Shown one piece after another: positions 7,449 to 16,619 of a stretch of 64,000 nucleotides of DNA. The first letter of the stretch is position 1, and each line of letters starts with the position of its first letter. The position numbers were made by a program, and so were the translations under genes. The stretch comes from Methylovulum miyakonense HT12. GTDB lineage: Bacteria > Pseudomonadota > Gammaproteobacteria > Methylococcales > Methylomonadaceae. Under the pieces are notes generated by a model. The model was not told the origin of the DNA, did not search any database, and saw nothing but the letters and a program-made list of their open reading frames with translations. The stretch covers positions 1,875,551-1,939,550 of the forward strand of contig NZ_KB913025.1 of assembly GCF_000384075.1 (NCBI RefSeq), written 5' to 3'.

Positions 7449-10400
7449 ATGAGCCGTTCAAAACCTGTTTGTGTGCTGTTAGTGGAAGACACCCCGGAAG
7501 ATGCCCAGCGCATGCACATTTGTTTGCGGCAATTTAAGGAAATACCGTTTGAGGTCATCAGGGCGGGGGGGCCGGAAGAAGCCCCCCAAAGAACCGTGGA
7601 TTCGCGGGCTAGGGATATGCGCTTCGAAGTCACTTGGGTGGTGTCCTTAGCCCAGGCCTTGGAAAAAATAGCCGAATTCCATTTCGATATTGTCCTTTTG
7701 GATTTGTCGTTGCCGGATGCGCAAGGCTTGCCGGCCATACGCTCAATTAAACAAGCCATTGGTTCGGTGCCCATTGTCGTGCTGGCCGATGATGAGGATC
7801 TCCATTTTACCCAAACCGCCGTAAAAGCGGGCGCTAAGGGGCACATTGCCAAGGATGAGGCCGGCTATGAAAGTTTGGTGCGGACCATGCGCTATGTTTT
7901 GCACCGGGCCGACGTGGAAACCCGCAACCAGTTATTGGTCGCCGCTTTAGAGGCCACCTCCAACGCCATTATCATCACCGACCGTGAAGACCGCATTGAG
8001 TGGATAAACCCGGCGTTCACCACACTGACGGGGTACAGTTTCCAAGAAGCCTTGGGGCGCAAGCCCACCGACCTTTTAAAGTCAGGCGTCCATGACCAGG
8101 CATTTTATGGGCTAATGTCGCAAACGCTCATGAATGGCGAGCATTGGCAAGGTGAAATAGTCAACAAACACAAGGACGGCAGTTTTTACAACGCGGATGT
8201 CGGTATTTCCCCTGTCCGCAATAAAGATGGCTCGTTTTCCGGTTACGTCCAAATCCAGCGCGATATTACCGATAGCGTGGTGTTATTGAACGTGTCCGAA
8301 GTGCTGCAACAATCCGTCCCGCTGGACGCCCGCCTCAAACAAGTGCTGGACATCCTGTTTAGCCTAAAATCGTCCGGTTTAAAACAGAAAGGCGGGGTGT
8401 TTTTACGCAATAATGATGACGGCGGCTTGAGCTTGTTCGTGCTAAGCGGGGCTTTAAGTGAGGAATACATCGGCCAGGAAAGCAATATCCATAACCCGGC
8501 TTCCTTGGCAGGAAGGGTGTTGGCCTCAGGTGAAATAGAGGTCGCTGATGATTGCTATTGCCCCGCAAGCCATGACCATGACTTGCTCGATATGCAGGCG
8601 CACGGCCATTATCTTGTGCCGTTGGCGTCAGGCGGCAGTGTGCTGGGTGTGTTGTTCTTGTGTACCGACCCTTATCCGTTGCAAACCGAGGGCCGCCTTG
8701 CCATGCTGAAGTCGGTAGGCGAAATGGTCGCTTTGGCGGTGCGCCAAGAAGAAGCCAAAACCGCGTTGGAAACCGCCCGTGATTTGGCGATGCAGGCTTC
8801 ATTGGTGAAAAGCGAGTTTTTGGCCAATATGAGCCACGAGATACGCACACCGATGAATGGTGTGCTGGGCATGTTGGACTTGCTGCGCGACACCAAATTG
8901 ACGTCCACGCAACTGGACTGGGTTGAGACCGCGCATAGTTCGGCGGAAGCCCTGCTGGACATCATCAATGATATTCTCGATTTTTCCAAGCTGGAAGCCG
9001 GAAAATTCGCCGTTGAGCAAGTCGATTTTAACTTGGTGGATTTGGTTGACGATATTTGCGCCTTGCTGGCGGTCCGCGCTTATGCGAAAGGCCTGGAGTT
9101 AAACTGTTCCTTGCCCGTGCCTATGCCCCTACGCTGGCGGGGCGACCCTATGCGTATCCGCCAAGTGCTGACCAATTTGATCGGCAATGCCGTAAAATTT
9201 ACCGAACGTGGCGAAATTTTTGTCAACGTCACCCGCTCGCCCCTCACCGCAAACCAGGACGAACTGCGTTTTGAAGTCCACGATACCGGCATCGGCATTT
9301 CCCAAGACACCCAGCGGCAGTTATTCAAACCTTTCTCGCAAGCTGAAAGCGCCACCTCACGCCGCTTTGGCGGGTCTGGCCTAGGGCTTTCCATCAGCAA
9401 GAGATTGGTCGAGCTGATGGGGGGGCGTATTGGTATGGAAAGCGCCTTAGGGGCGGGCACTTGCTTTTGGTTTGTCCTGCCGCTGGAATACACCGAATCC
9501 CTCGAGCCCATAGAGCTTAGCTGCGACCTTGCCGACAAACGCACCTTGGTGGTTGATGATAATGCGACTAACCGTAATATCCTGACCAACTATCTGAGCA
9601 GTTGGGGGCTGGCGGTCACTGAAGTGGATAATGGCAGTGCCGCCCTGATGCAGTTGCAGACGTCGGCGCTGCATGGCGTGATCTATGATTTAATTTTGCT
9701 GGATGTGCAAATGCCCATCATGGATGGTTTGACACTGGCAAAATGTTTGGCGCAAATCCCCACCTTGGCCAAAATCCCGATTGTATTAATTTCCTCGGGT
9801 GACCTGTTTGACCTTGATGATTATCAAAACACCGCGATTGTGCAACGCCTGTTAAAGCCCGTCCGGCAATCGCAGCTATTTGATGTGGTTGTCCATGCCT
9901 TAAAGTGTGTGGAGGCACTGGCGAAACCCGTCGGGCCACCAATCCAGTTGCCCAGTTATCATGGCAAAAAAGTATTGGTGGTTGAAGATAACAAGATCAA
10001 CCAAAAGGTCATTATTGCCAAGCTTAACACCTTCGGCATTGTCCCCGACGTTGCCGAGAATGGCCAAATCGCCCTGAATAAGGCCGGGCAAAACAGTTAC
10101 GATTTAATCTTAATGGATTGCCAAATGCCGGTTATGGATGGCTATGCCGCGACCCGTGAACTGCGCTTGCTGGAAAGGCGCGAGGCAATGCCCCGCCAAA
10201 CCGTGATTGCGCTTACGGCAAACGCCTTGGAAGGTGAGCGGGAAAAATGTTTGGTTGCCGGCATGGATGATTATTTGGCCAAACCGATTGTTTCCGGACA
10301 GTTAATGGATGTGCTGGCGAGATGGTTAGGCGCACAAGCCAGCGGCGATGCCGCCCCTTACGATGAAAAGGCCGTGGGTGATAAGGGCGTGCCAGTTTGG

Positions 10401-10742
10401 AATAAAAGCCAGGCCCTTAAGCAATTGGATGGCGATGAAGGCTTGTTGTACGACATGATAGGCCTGTTTCTAACCGAAGCCCCCAAGCAACTGCGTGAGT
10501 TAAGCAGGGCGCAGGCTGAAGGTGACCATCTGGCGGTGGCAAATGCCGCACACGCGATAAAAGGCACTTTAATGCATTTTTGCGCCGATGCCGCCAAAGA
10601 GTGTGCGGGTTTCCTAGAAAAAACGGCGCGTGGCGACCAAACCGCCAATACCCAAAAACTGACGGATGCGCTGGCCAAAGCCGTGGCCGATTTAACCGGC
10701 CAGCTGCGGCAAGTCAAAAATGCCCGGCCTCCTTGCCAGTAA
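7449..10742 (+). CDS. hybrid sensor histidine kinase (REC-PAS-GAF-HisKA-HATPase-REC-REC-HPt)
   Basis: A soluble 1097-residue phosphorelay protein with no membrane segment. Order seen: N-terminal receiver (phospho-Asp D85 in LLDLSLPD), PAS about 160-275 (WINPAFTTLTGYSFQEALG), GAF about 280-440, HisKA with H463 in NMSHEIRTPMNG, GHKL ATPase (NLIGNAVKFTERG, DTGIGIS, FGGSGLGLSI), receiver 2 (D752 in LLDVQMPIMDG), receiver 3 (D890 in LMDCQMPVMDG) and an HPt domain with H1035 in AHAIKGT. The first receiver carries an insertion of about 25 residues after its first helix. It lies between the STAS gene and a receiver-phosphatase gene, 13 bases from the latter, so phosphate probably flows to that output. 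The signal sensed by the PAS/GAF part is unknown. Confidence 0.92.
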   Translation: MSRSKPVCVLLVEDTPEDAQRMHICLRQFKEIPFEVIRAGGPEEAPQRTVDSRARDMRFEVTWVVSLAQALEKIAEFHFDIVLLDLSLPDAQGLPAIRSIKQAIGSVPIVVLADDEDLHFTQTAVKAGAKGHIAKDEAGYESLVRTMRYVLHRADVETRNQLLVAALEATSNAIIITDREDRIEWINPAFTTLTGYSFQEALGRKPTDLLKSGVHDQAFYGLMSQTLMNGEHWQGEIVNKHKDGSFYNADVGISPVRNKDGSFSGYVQIQRDITDSVVLLNVSEVLQQSVPLDARLKQVLDILFSLKSSGLKQKGGVFLRNNDDGGLSLFVLSGALSEEYIGQESNIHNPASLAGRVLASGEIEVADDCYCPASHDHDLLDMQAHGHYLVPLASGGSVLGVLFLCTDPYPLQTEGRLAMLKSVGEMVALAVRQEEAKTALETARDLAMQASLVKSEFLANMSHEIRTPMNGVLGMLDLLRDTKLTSTQLDWVETAHSSAEALLDIINDILDFSKLEAGKFAVEQVDFNLVDLVDDICALLAVRAYAKGLELNCSLPVPMPLRWRGDPMRIRQVLTNLIGNAVKFTERGEIFVNVTRSPLTANQDELRFEVHDTGIGISQDTQRQLFKPFSQAESATSRRFGGSGLGLSISKRLVELMGGRIGMESALGAGTCFWFVLPLEYTESLEPIELSCDLADKRTLVVDDNATNRNILTNYLSSWGLAVTEVDNGSAALMQLQTSALHGVIYDLILLDVQMPIMDGLTLAKCLAQIPTLAKIPIVLISSGDLFDLDDYQNTAIVQRLLKPVRQSQLFDVVVHALKCVEALAKPVGPPIQLPSYHGKKVLVVEDNKINQKVIIAKLNTFGIVPDVAENGQIALNKAGQNSYDLILMDCQMPVMDGYAATRELRLLERREAMPRQTVIALTANALEGEREKCLVAGMDDYLAKPIVSGQLMDVLARWLGAQASGDAAPYDEKAVGDKGVPVWNKSQALKQLDGDEGLLYDMIGLFLTEAPKQLRELSRAQAEGDHLAVANAAHAIKGTLMHFCADAAKECAGFLEKTARGDQTANTQKLTDALAKAVADLTGQLRQVKNARPPCQ

Positions 10743-10754
10743 ACGGTTTGCCGG

Positions 10755-11966
10755 ATGATGCGTATCCTGATCGTTGAAGATAATTTGCTCACCCGCCTGA
10801 TGATGGAGCGCAGCCTAAAGAAATGGGGCTACGAAGTGGTGGCGGTCGACAATATTGACGCGGCGATCAGGATTATTTTGGAAGACAAAATCCAATTTGT
10901 CATCACGGACTGGATTATGCCCGGCGGCAACGGCATAGAGCTTTGCCAGCAGGTACGCGCTTTAAATTTGCCCTGCTACACCTATATCATCTTGGTGACG
11001 TATCTTGATGATGCCCAATCCATAGTCCAAGGCATGGATGCGGGCGCCGATGATTTCATACGTAAGCCTATCCAGCTTGATGAATTGCTCGCCCGCATAC
11101 GCGCCGGGCAACGGGTCTTGGATTTGGAGAGAAAGCTGCAAGAGAACAACCTGCGCTTGACCGAAACCAGCGACAAACTGCTAGCCGCCCATGAGCTCAT
11201 CAACCGTGACCTGAAAATGGCCGCCACCATGCAGCGCAGCCTGTTGCCCAGCGCGGCGGCGCAAGGCCAGGGCGCAACAATTGATTGGCTGTTCCATCCT
11301 TCGACGTATTTGTCCGGTGACATTTTCAATTTTTTCCCGCTGGATGAGCATCATGTCGCCTTTTATATTTTAGACGTGGCCGGACATGGCATAGCCGCCG
11401 CCATGCAGTCGTTCACCCTAAGCCGGATACTGTCGCCAGACACCAATACCGGGCATTTGACATACAGCGTGCCGGAAGACCCCGGCACTTTGCTGGTCAG
11501 GCCCGCACATTCCGTGGTCGCTAACCTGAACCAGCAATTTCAGACCAATACCGCCAACATACTTTATTTTACGATGGTTTACGGCGTGATTGACACGCTC
11601 GCCCAGACCATCGAATTATGCCAGGCCGGGCATCCCCATCCTTTGTATCTGCAAGCGCACAAACCCGCAGAATTTATAATCAATGGCGGCCTTCCGGTAG
11701 GCATTATCGGGCAAGCCAGTTATGGCTCCTTGCTGCTCAATTACCATTCCGGTGACCGCCTGTTTTTATATTCCGATGGCATTACCGAATGCGAATCACC
11801 CACGGGGGAAATGTTCGGAATTGAACGCTTGCGCCTGTTTGTTGAGCAAACCCGTGAACTGGCAATGCGTGACGTCATCCGTGAGCTGGATGGGCAAATC
11901 CGTTCATGGCGGGGAGGCGATGGTTTTGAAGATGACATCTCCATGCTGATTTTGGAAATCAATTAG
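10755..11966 (+). CDS. response regulator with PP2C (SpoIIE/RsbU-type) phosphatase output
   Basis: A 403-residue protein: receiver domain 1-120 (acidic pocket ED, phospho-Asp D52 in VITDWIMPGGNG, Lys in DDFIRKPI), a coiled linker about 120-155, and a SpoIIE-type PP2C domain about 165-403 (MAATMQRSLLPS, SGDIFNFF, LDVAGHGIAAAMQSF, GHPHPLYL, LFLYSDGITE, DDISMLIL). It should dephosphorylate the STAS protein encoded 3.3 kb upstream when its receiver is phosphorylated by the hybrid kinase. This would link the phosphorelay to the partner switch. It is the last gene of the operon. Confidence 0.92.
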   Translation: MMRILIVEDNLLTRLMMERSLKKWGYEVVAVDNIDAAIRIILEDKIQFVITDWIMPGGNGIELCQQVRALNLPCYTYIILVTYLDDAQSIVQGMDAGADDFIRKPIQLDELLARIRAGQRVLDLERKLQENNLRLTETSDKLLAAHELINRDLKMAATMQRSLLPSAAAQGQGATIDWLFHPSTYLSGDIFNFFPLDEHHVAFYILDVAGHGIAAAMQSFTLSRILSPDTNTGHLTYSVPEDPGTLLVRPAHSVVANLNQQFQTNTANILYFTMVYGVIDTLAQTIELCQAGHPHPLYLQAHKPAEFIINGGLPVGIIGQASYGSLLLNYHSGDRLFLYSDGITECESPTGEMFGIERLRLFVEQTRELAMRDVIRELDGQIRSWRGGDGFEDDISMLILEIN

Positions 11967-12518
11967 CCAACAGGGGGCGTTGTCTCCATTCCTAACCACA
12001 AAAACCACGAAAAGCGGGGGCATGGACGGTGTGGCGTAGCGGTAGGCCGAACGCCGGCCCGCAAATTAATCGGAACATGCCGGGACGGGTTGCAACCCTT
12101 TCCTGCAAGGCATAGCGGAAGCCTTAAAATAACAGGCGCATCAATCCCCGATTGTTAAGCCACTGTTTCTAAGCCCAGCATTTATCCCCCTCCCCGTCAA
12201 TAAGGGAAAAACGCCGCATTTCACAAGACGCAAAAAATAAGTCCATTTTTTTTCAAAAGTGTGAAAAGTTACCTCGTATTTTAGTCTGGAATTGCTAGAC
12301 TTCTTCTTACGTCTTTAATCATTGGCATAAGCCATTGCTACCCGCTTTATTCAAACCGGATATGCCCTTACTTAGATCCCATGACAATGCGGCAAGATCC
12401 GGTTTACCCTTAAGCAGCCCAAAGGGCCACCGCCCCCAGTTAATGAATATCCCTGTAGTAACCACTGACAATTTGTCCATCCCATCCGTCCGCTATTGAT
12501 ATTGATAAGGAGCCATCC
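11967..12518. other. intergenic region upstream of the collagen-like gene
   Basis: About 550 bases without a convincing coding frame. The 3' part (about 12235-12320) is AT-richer and probably holds the promoter of the collagen-like gene, but I see no confident -35/-10 pair. AAGGAG precedes the ATG at 12519. No repeat or RNA gene is recognised. Confidence 0.5.
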
Positions 12519-14330
12519 ATGAACTTCCGTTTAAAACCTTTTTACCTATCCGGCCTATGCGCCTTGCTGTCGCCCCCCTTGTTGGCGGTGGAAGTGCCTA
12601 TCCGTGCCGACTCGTACATTTCAACGGAAGCAGGGTCCATCAATTCGAATTTTGGGCATGCCGCCACACTTGCCGCCAATAGCTCCACCAAAAAAGCTTT
12701 GCTGAAATTCAAATCTTTGGCGAGTTACCTTCCCGCCAGCGTGACGTCTTCCGCCGATATAGAGAAAGCCACCCTGCACATTTGGATCAGGAGCAACAGC
12801 GACAATGGTTTGCTGACCATTAGCCGTAACTCCAGTGCCTGGCAAGAATTGGCGGTTACTGGAGCGACCGCCCCGTCTGTCGGCCCGACCCCCATACCTT
12901 TCACGCCCGCTACCAATGCCCCCGGCAATTTTTGGTATGAGGTGGATGTCACCGACATCATCAAAACGTGGGTGGACAACGTAAGCGATCCCCGCTCAAT
13001 CATGCTCGAAACCACGGCGGGTGAAGTGGTCATTGACAGCAAGGAGAACACCGACACTAGCCATGCCGCCCATCTGGATATAACCTTAGTGGGTGGAACC
13101 GGCCCGCAAGGCCCGCAAGGTGCTGCTGGTGTACAAGGCTTCCAAGGGCCGCAAGGCGCGCAAGGCTTCCAGGGCCCGCAGGGTTTCCAAGGTGCGGATG
13201 GCGCGCAAGGCTTCCAGGGGCCGCAAGGTCTGCAAGGCGCTGACGGCGCGCAAGGCTTCCAGGGGCCGCAAGGTCTGCAAGGTGCGGACGGCGCGCAAGG
13301 CTTCCAGGGGCCGCAAGGTTTCCAAGGTGCTGACGGCGCGCAAGGCTTCCAGGGGCCGCAAGGTCTGCAAGGCGCTGACGGCGCGCAAGGCTTCCAGGGG
13401 CCGCAAGGTCTGCAAGGTGCGGACGGCGCGCAAGGCTTCCAGGGGCCGCAAGGTTTCCAAGGTGCTGACGGCGCGCAAGGCTTCCAGGGGCCGCAAGGTC
13501 TGCAAGGCGCTGACGGCGCGCAAGGCTTCCAGGGGCCGCAAGGTCTGCAAGGCGCGGACGGCGCGCAAGGCTTCCAGGGCCCGCAAGGTTTCCAAGGCCC
13601 GCAGGGCGCTGATGGAACGAATGGAACTAACGGGTCTGATGGCTCACAAGGCCCGCAAGGCGCTGCCGGCCCGAATACCTTATCAGGGACGACGGCTACC
13701 GGCTTTAACGCCTTGTTAAAAGGGAATGGCGCAAATGTCGCGGCAGCAACCGCAGGTACCGACTACCTAACGCCAACAGGCAACGGCGGCAGCTTGACTG
13801 GCCTGAACGCCAGCAACATCAGCTCCGGCACTTTGGATGCGGCACGGCTGTCCGCTTCCGGTGTGACGGCTGGCGCCTACACGAACGCCAACATTACGGT
13901 CGATGCGAAAGGCCGGGTGACTCTCGCAGCAAATGGGACTGCATCTAGCACCCCTACACTGAGTTTTTTTGCAAATATTGGCACGCAAACCAACTATGCC
14001 ACCACAATGAATGGAGGGGTCATCAGTGCATCCAACGCCTTCCTAAGCTCTGGTTCACCAGATAATTTTGAAGTGCTCATGCCTGTGGGTTGCACAACGT
14101 CCAATTTAAAAGGATTCACCAAGGGCGCATTAACAAATACGGTCTTCACATTGTTTGTGAATGGCTCTGCGTCCTCAACTCAATGTACTTTCACCAACGC
14201 GGCTGCCGATCAAAGCTGCACGGCTACCTCCGGTACGACCCTTAATTCGAGTGACAGAATATTCTGGCGCGCCAGCGGAACCGCACCGGCAGCATCTGTC
14301 CGTGTGCTGATCTCATTCCAATGTTCCTAA
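12519..14330 (+). CDS. secreted collagen-like GPQG-repeat protein with DNRLRE-type N-terminal domain
   Basis: This 603-residue protein has a Sec signal peptide (cleavage near LLAVEVP). A DNRLRE/CBM96-like beta-sandwich spans about 24-195 (RADSYISTE.. and [13 protein letters not shown]). A collagen-like Gly-X-Y block spans about 197-385, dominated by [13 protein letters not shown](L/F)Q. A phage-tail-fibre-like linker follows ([31 protein letters not shown]), then a C-terminal beta domain of about 120 residues with three or four cysteines. Gly-X-Y tracts of this type form triple helices, so a trimeric surface fibre is likely. Downstream lie tail-collar proteins and modification enzymes. Both antisense and +1 frames are open through the repeat only because its period is a multiple of three. 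Confidence 0.85.
   Translation: MNFRLKPFYLSGLCALLSPPLLAVEVPIRADSYISTEAGSINSNFGHAATLAANSSTKKALLKFKSLASYLPASVTSSADIEKATLHIWIRSNSDNGLLTISRNSSAWQELAVTGATAPSVGPTPIPFTPATNAPGNFWYEVDVTDIIKTWVDNVSDPRSIMLETTAGEVVIDSKENTDTSHAAHLDITLVGGTGPQGPQGAAGVQGFQGPQGAQGFQGPQGFQGADGAQGFQGPQGLQGADGAQGFQGPQGLQGADGAQGFQGPQGFQGADGAQGFQGPQGLQGADGAQGFQGPQGLQGADGAQGFQGPQGFQGADGAQGFQGPQGLQGADGAQGFQGPQGLQGADGAQGFQGPQGFQGPQGADGTNGTNGSDGSQGPQGAAGPNTLSGTTATGFNALLKGNGANVAAATAGTDYLTPTGNGGSLTGLNASNISSGTLDAARLSASGVTAGAYTNANITVDAKGRVTLAANGTASSTPTLSFFANIGTQTNYATTMNGGVISASNAFLSSGSPDNFEVLMPVGCTTSNLKGFTKGALTNTVFTLFVNGSASSTQCTFTNAAADQSCTATSGTTLNSSDRIFWRASGTAPAASVRVLISFQCS
13191..13595 (+). repeat. nine 45-bp tandem repeats arranged as three 135-bp higher-order units
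   Basis: Nine consecutive 45-bp units encode [13 protein letters not shown](L/F)Q. The final codon choice runs L,L,F three times, giving a 135-bp super-repeat. Units 4-6 and 7-9 are almost identical even at silent sites, which indicates recent block duplication. The period keeps the frame, so length can vary without truncating the protein. Confidence 0.95.
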
Positions 14331-14446
14331 AGCCTTTGGCCTTAAGGGGCAGGGCATAAGCAATCATGCCCTACAATCCCGATGGACGGGCTTGGCCGTA
14401 TTCGTCAAGGGAAGAGCCTGCCAGATTGCTTACAAAACCACTTCAA

Positions 14447-14478
14447 GAACTTGCCGCAAGCCGCCGGGCGGCAAGTTC
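14447..14478. other. strong inverted repeat between the collagen-like and first tail-collar gene
   Basis: GAACTTGCCGC (14447-14457) and its exact complement GCGGCAAGTTC (14468-14478) form an 11-bp stem with a 10-base loop, 49 bases before the first tail-collar ATG. No T-tract follows, so it is not a standard terminator; an RNA-processing or partial-termination hairpin is possible. Confidence 0.5.
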
Positions 14479-14526
14479 ACCTAAAACCCTTTTCCGGTGG
14501 CGCAACCCACTTATGAGGAAGCCATT

Positions 14527-15033
14527 ATGCTAAATCCTTTTATCGGCCAAATCAGTCTTTTCTCCGGTAATTTCGCACCGAAGGGCTGGATGCTTTGTGC
14601 CGGGCAATTGCTGGGCATCGCCCAAAACCAAGCCCTTTTTTCCATTCTTGGCACCACCTATGGCGGGAATGGCATCCAAACTTTTGCTTTGCCCGATTTG
14701 CGCGGGCGTGCCGTGTTGGGTAACGGGTCGGGATATGTGGAAGGCGAAGCAAGCGGAAGCGAGCATGTCACGATATTAATTTCTAGTTTACCCCCCCATA
14801 CCCATGCATTGTCCGGCACAGACGCCGCCGCGTCGTCAACTTCCGCCGACGCCAGTGCGTTTGGTGCGAACTCAGGCGCCAATCTTTATGCCACGGGAGG
14901 CATCCCCAATACGACTATGGCGCCTGGCTCGGTTGGCACGGCGGGGGGAAGCCAACCGGTCAGCATCCGCAACCCCTACTTGGCGCTGAGCTACATTATT
15001 GCCGTCAGAGGCATATTCCCTTCGCGTAACTGA
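14527..15033 (+). CDS. phage tail-collar (MdpB-like) protein, copy 1
   Basis: A 168-residue Tail Collar domain protein, the family of phage short-tail-fibre tips and of cyanobacterial microcystin-dependent protein MdpB. Family marks: FIGQISLFSGNFAPKGWMLC at the start, TTYGGNGIQTFALPDLRGR, LPPHTHAL, and the closing NPYLALSYIIAVRGIFPSRN. It lacks a signal peptide. The ATG at 14527 follows GAGGA; the upstream ATG at 14497 adds ten unconserved residues. The variable segment about 95-140 (Ala/Ser/Thr rich) differs most among the three copies. No phage structural gene lies nearby, so a bacterial function is likelier than a prophage remnant. Confidence 0.85.
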   Translation: MLNPFIGQISLFSGNFAPKGWMLCAGQLLGIAQNQALFSILGTTYGGNGIQTFALPDLRGRAVLGNGSGYVEGEASGSEHVTILISSLPPHTHALSGTDAAASSTSADASAFGANSGANLYATGGIPNTTMAPGSVGTAGGSQPVSIRNPYLALSYIIAVRGIFPSRN

Positions 15034-15073
15034 AACGTTGCCACCACCCACACCATCACATACGAGGATTCTT

Positions 15074-15595
15074 ATGAGCCAACCTTTTATCGGCCAAATC
15101 AGTATCTTTGCAGGAAATTTCGCCCCTAGGGGCTGGGCTTTCTGCCAAGGGCAACTATTGCCCATTTCACAATACACCGCCCTCTTTTCTATACTGGGCA
15201 CGATGTACGGCGGCAATGGCACAACGAATTTCGGATTGCCCAACTTACAAGGCAGTGTCGCCATCGGCATGGGGCAAGGCCCTGGGTTATCGGATTATGT
15301 TGAAGGCCAAGTTGGCGGGTCATCTAATGTCACCCTGCTAACCAGCAATATACCCTCACATAACCATCCGTTGCAGGCCGGTGCCAATCCCGCCGACTCG
15401 GATACTCCTGAAGGCACTTTGTTAGGCAGCGAAGCGAATGTGGGAATGTATGCGCCAGGAGTTGTCCCTAACCAAGCCATGGGCAACAATGCGATCGGGA
15501 TAACAGGGTCAGGTTTCCCGCTTGGTATTATGAACCCTTTCCTGAGCATCAATTATATTATTGCTTTGCAAGGTGTTTTCCCTGCACGCAACTAA
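15074..15595 (+). CDS. phage tail-collar (MdpB-like) protein, copy 2
   Basis: A 173-residue paralogue of the preceding gene with the same framework: QPFIGQISIFAGNFAPRGW, TMYGGNGTTNFGLPNLQG, IPSHNHPL, and NPFLSINYIIALQGVFPARN at the end. In this copy the collar HTH motif is HNH. The ATG at 15074 follows a TACGAGGA block that recurs before all three copies (TATGAGGA before copy 1). This suggests that the unit duplicated with its ribosome site. The 5' extension of the frame back to 14999 lies within the previous gene's end and spacer and is not conserved. Confidence 0.85.
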   Translation: MSQPFIGQISIFAGNFAPRGWAFCQGQLLPISQYTALFSILGTMYGGNGTTNFGLPNLQGSVAIGMGQGPGLSDYVEGQVGGSSNVTLLTSNIPSHNHPLQAGANPADSDTPEGTLLGSEANVGMYAPGVVPNQAMGNNAIGITGSGFPLGIMNPFLSINYIIALQGVFPARN

Positions 15596-15632
15596 CCCTG
15601 CCAATACCAACCCAACCTACGAGGAACTTATC

Positions 15633-16154
15633 ATGGCTGAACCTTACGTCGGCGAAATCATCATTTTTGGTGGCACTTATGCCCCTAGAGGCTGGGCGTT
15701 CTGCGACGGACGCCTGTTGTCCATTTCAGAATATGACGTGCTTTTTGCCATTATCGGCACAACCTATGGTGGTGACGGCCAAAACACTTTCGCCTTGCCC
15801 GATTTGCGTGGACGGGTCCCTATTGGCGCAGGCCAAGGGCCAGGGCTGTCTAACCAAGTTATAGGCGAAAGAGCCGGTGTTGAGAGTGTGACGCTCACCA
15901 CAAGCCAAATGCCAATACACAACCATACGTTGCTAGCCACAACCGTGCCGGCAACTTCGGAATCCCCCAACAATGCTATCTTTGCCCAGAGCTCAGATGT
16001 CATTTATACGACAGACCAGACAATAGGCCCCTCTGTGGCTAATGGCTCTATCGGGACATCAAACGGCGGCAACATACCCGTGGACATCATGAACCCTTAT
16101 TTGGCGGTAAACTACATTATTTCCCTATACGGAGTATTCCCCAGCCGGAATTGA
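15633..16154 (+). CDS. phage tail-collar (MdpB-like) protein, copy 3
   Basis: A 173-residue third paralogue: EPYVGEIIIFGGTYAPRGWA, TTYGGDGQNTFALPDLRGR, MPIHNHTL, and a terminal NPYLAVNYIISLYGVFPSRN. It is more acidic at the N-terminus than copies 1 and 2. The ATG at 15633 is preceded by TACGAGGA. Three similar but clearly diverged copies in a row suggest subunits of a hetero-oligomer or a set of ligands with different tips, rather than simple redundancy; that is inference. Confidence 0.85.
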   Translation: MAEPYVGEIIIFGGTYAPRGWAFCDGRLLSISEYDVLFAIIGTTYGGDGQNTFALPDLRGRVPIGAGQGPGLSNQVIGERAGVESVTLTTSQMPIHNHTLLATTVPATSESPNNAIFAQSSDVIYTTDQTIGPSVANGSIGTSNGGNIPVDIMNPYLAVNYIISLYGVFPSRN

Positions 16155-16164
16155 TCCTGGCCAT

Positions 16165-16201
16165 TTGCCCAATCTGAGGATATTCTCCGTAGATTGGGCA
16201 A
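16165..16201. other. inverted repeat after the tail-collar triplet
   Basis: TTGCCCAATCT (16165-16175) pairs perfectly with AGATTGGGCAA (16191-16201), an 11-bp stem 11 bases after the third tail-collar stop. There is no T-tract. It may attenuate transcription or protect the 3' end between the collar genes and the downstream enzymes. Confidence 0.45.
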
Positions 16202-16236
16202 TAACTTACAAAAACTTGACTATTTGGCTTTTTATT

Positions 16237-16551
16237 ATGCTTGACACTGTTTGCGCCCAAAACTTCAATCCTCATATCGGTAAGGCTTGCCGGCTCTCCC
16301 ATCCTGATGGCTTAAGTTTCGACCTGGTAATCGACTCGGTCACCGAAACCCCCAAATTACAACGTCCACAAGATATCCGTACCCCATTTTCCGTGCTACT
16401 CACAGGGGATTTGACAGCAAGCTTCCATTTAGGGACTTTTACTATCGAAGTCGATGGGGCAACCTTTTTGAGCGATGTTTATATTGAACGGGTTGCACCG
16501 CCTTGGGGGCTCGAGCCGGACAAAGCGTTTTACCAGATCATTTTCAATTGA
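16237..16551 (+). CDS. DUF6916-like protein
   Basis: A 104-residue protein that resembles the DUF6916 family often placed next to tail-collar genes. The pattern is a lipocalin-like or small beta-barrel alternation: FNPHIGKACRLSHPDG, FSVLLTGDL, LGTFTIEVDGATFLSDVYIERV and a final YQIIFN. No catalytic motif or signal peptide is seen. The ATG at 16237 starts the conserved part; an upstream ATG at 16165 would run through the inverted repeat. Position directly after the three collar genes suggests a role in their assembly or export, which is inference from context. Confidence 0.65.
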   Translation: MLDTVCAQNFNPHIGKACRLSHPDGLSFDLVIDSVTETPKLQRPQDIRTPFSVLLTGDLTASFHLGTFTIEVDGATFLSDVYIERVAPPWGLEPDKAFYQIIFN

Positions 16552-16619
16552 AATTGCCCGACAAACAGGGATAGCTAGGGACTCGCAGCCTACCCTTTGC
16601 TACGGCCTTCATCACGCGT

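Noticed and set aside
13191-13595. Possible CRISPR array
   Set aside because: Units are contiguous 45-bp tandem repeats inside a reading frame, with no unique spacers and no cas genes.
13086-13719. Long ORFs antisense (13086-13595) and in the +1 frame (13093-13719) to the collagen-like gene
   Set aside because: They arise because the 45-bp repeat is a multiple of three; their products are low-complexity (repeating [12 protein letters not shown] or [10 protein letters not shown]) with no start signals.
14527-16154. Prophage remnant
   Set aside because: Only tail-collar genes are present; no capsid, terminase, portal, integrase or lysis gene, and the family is common outside phages.
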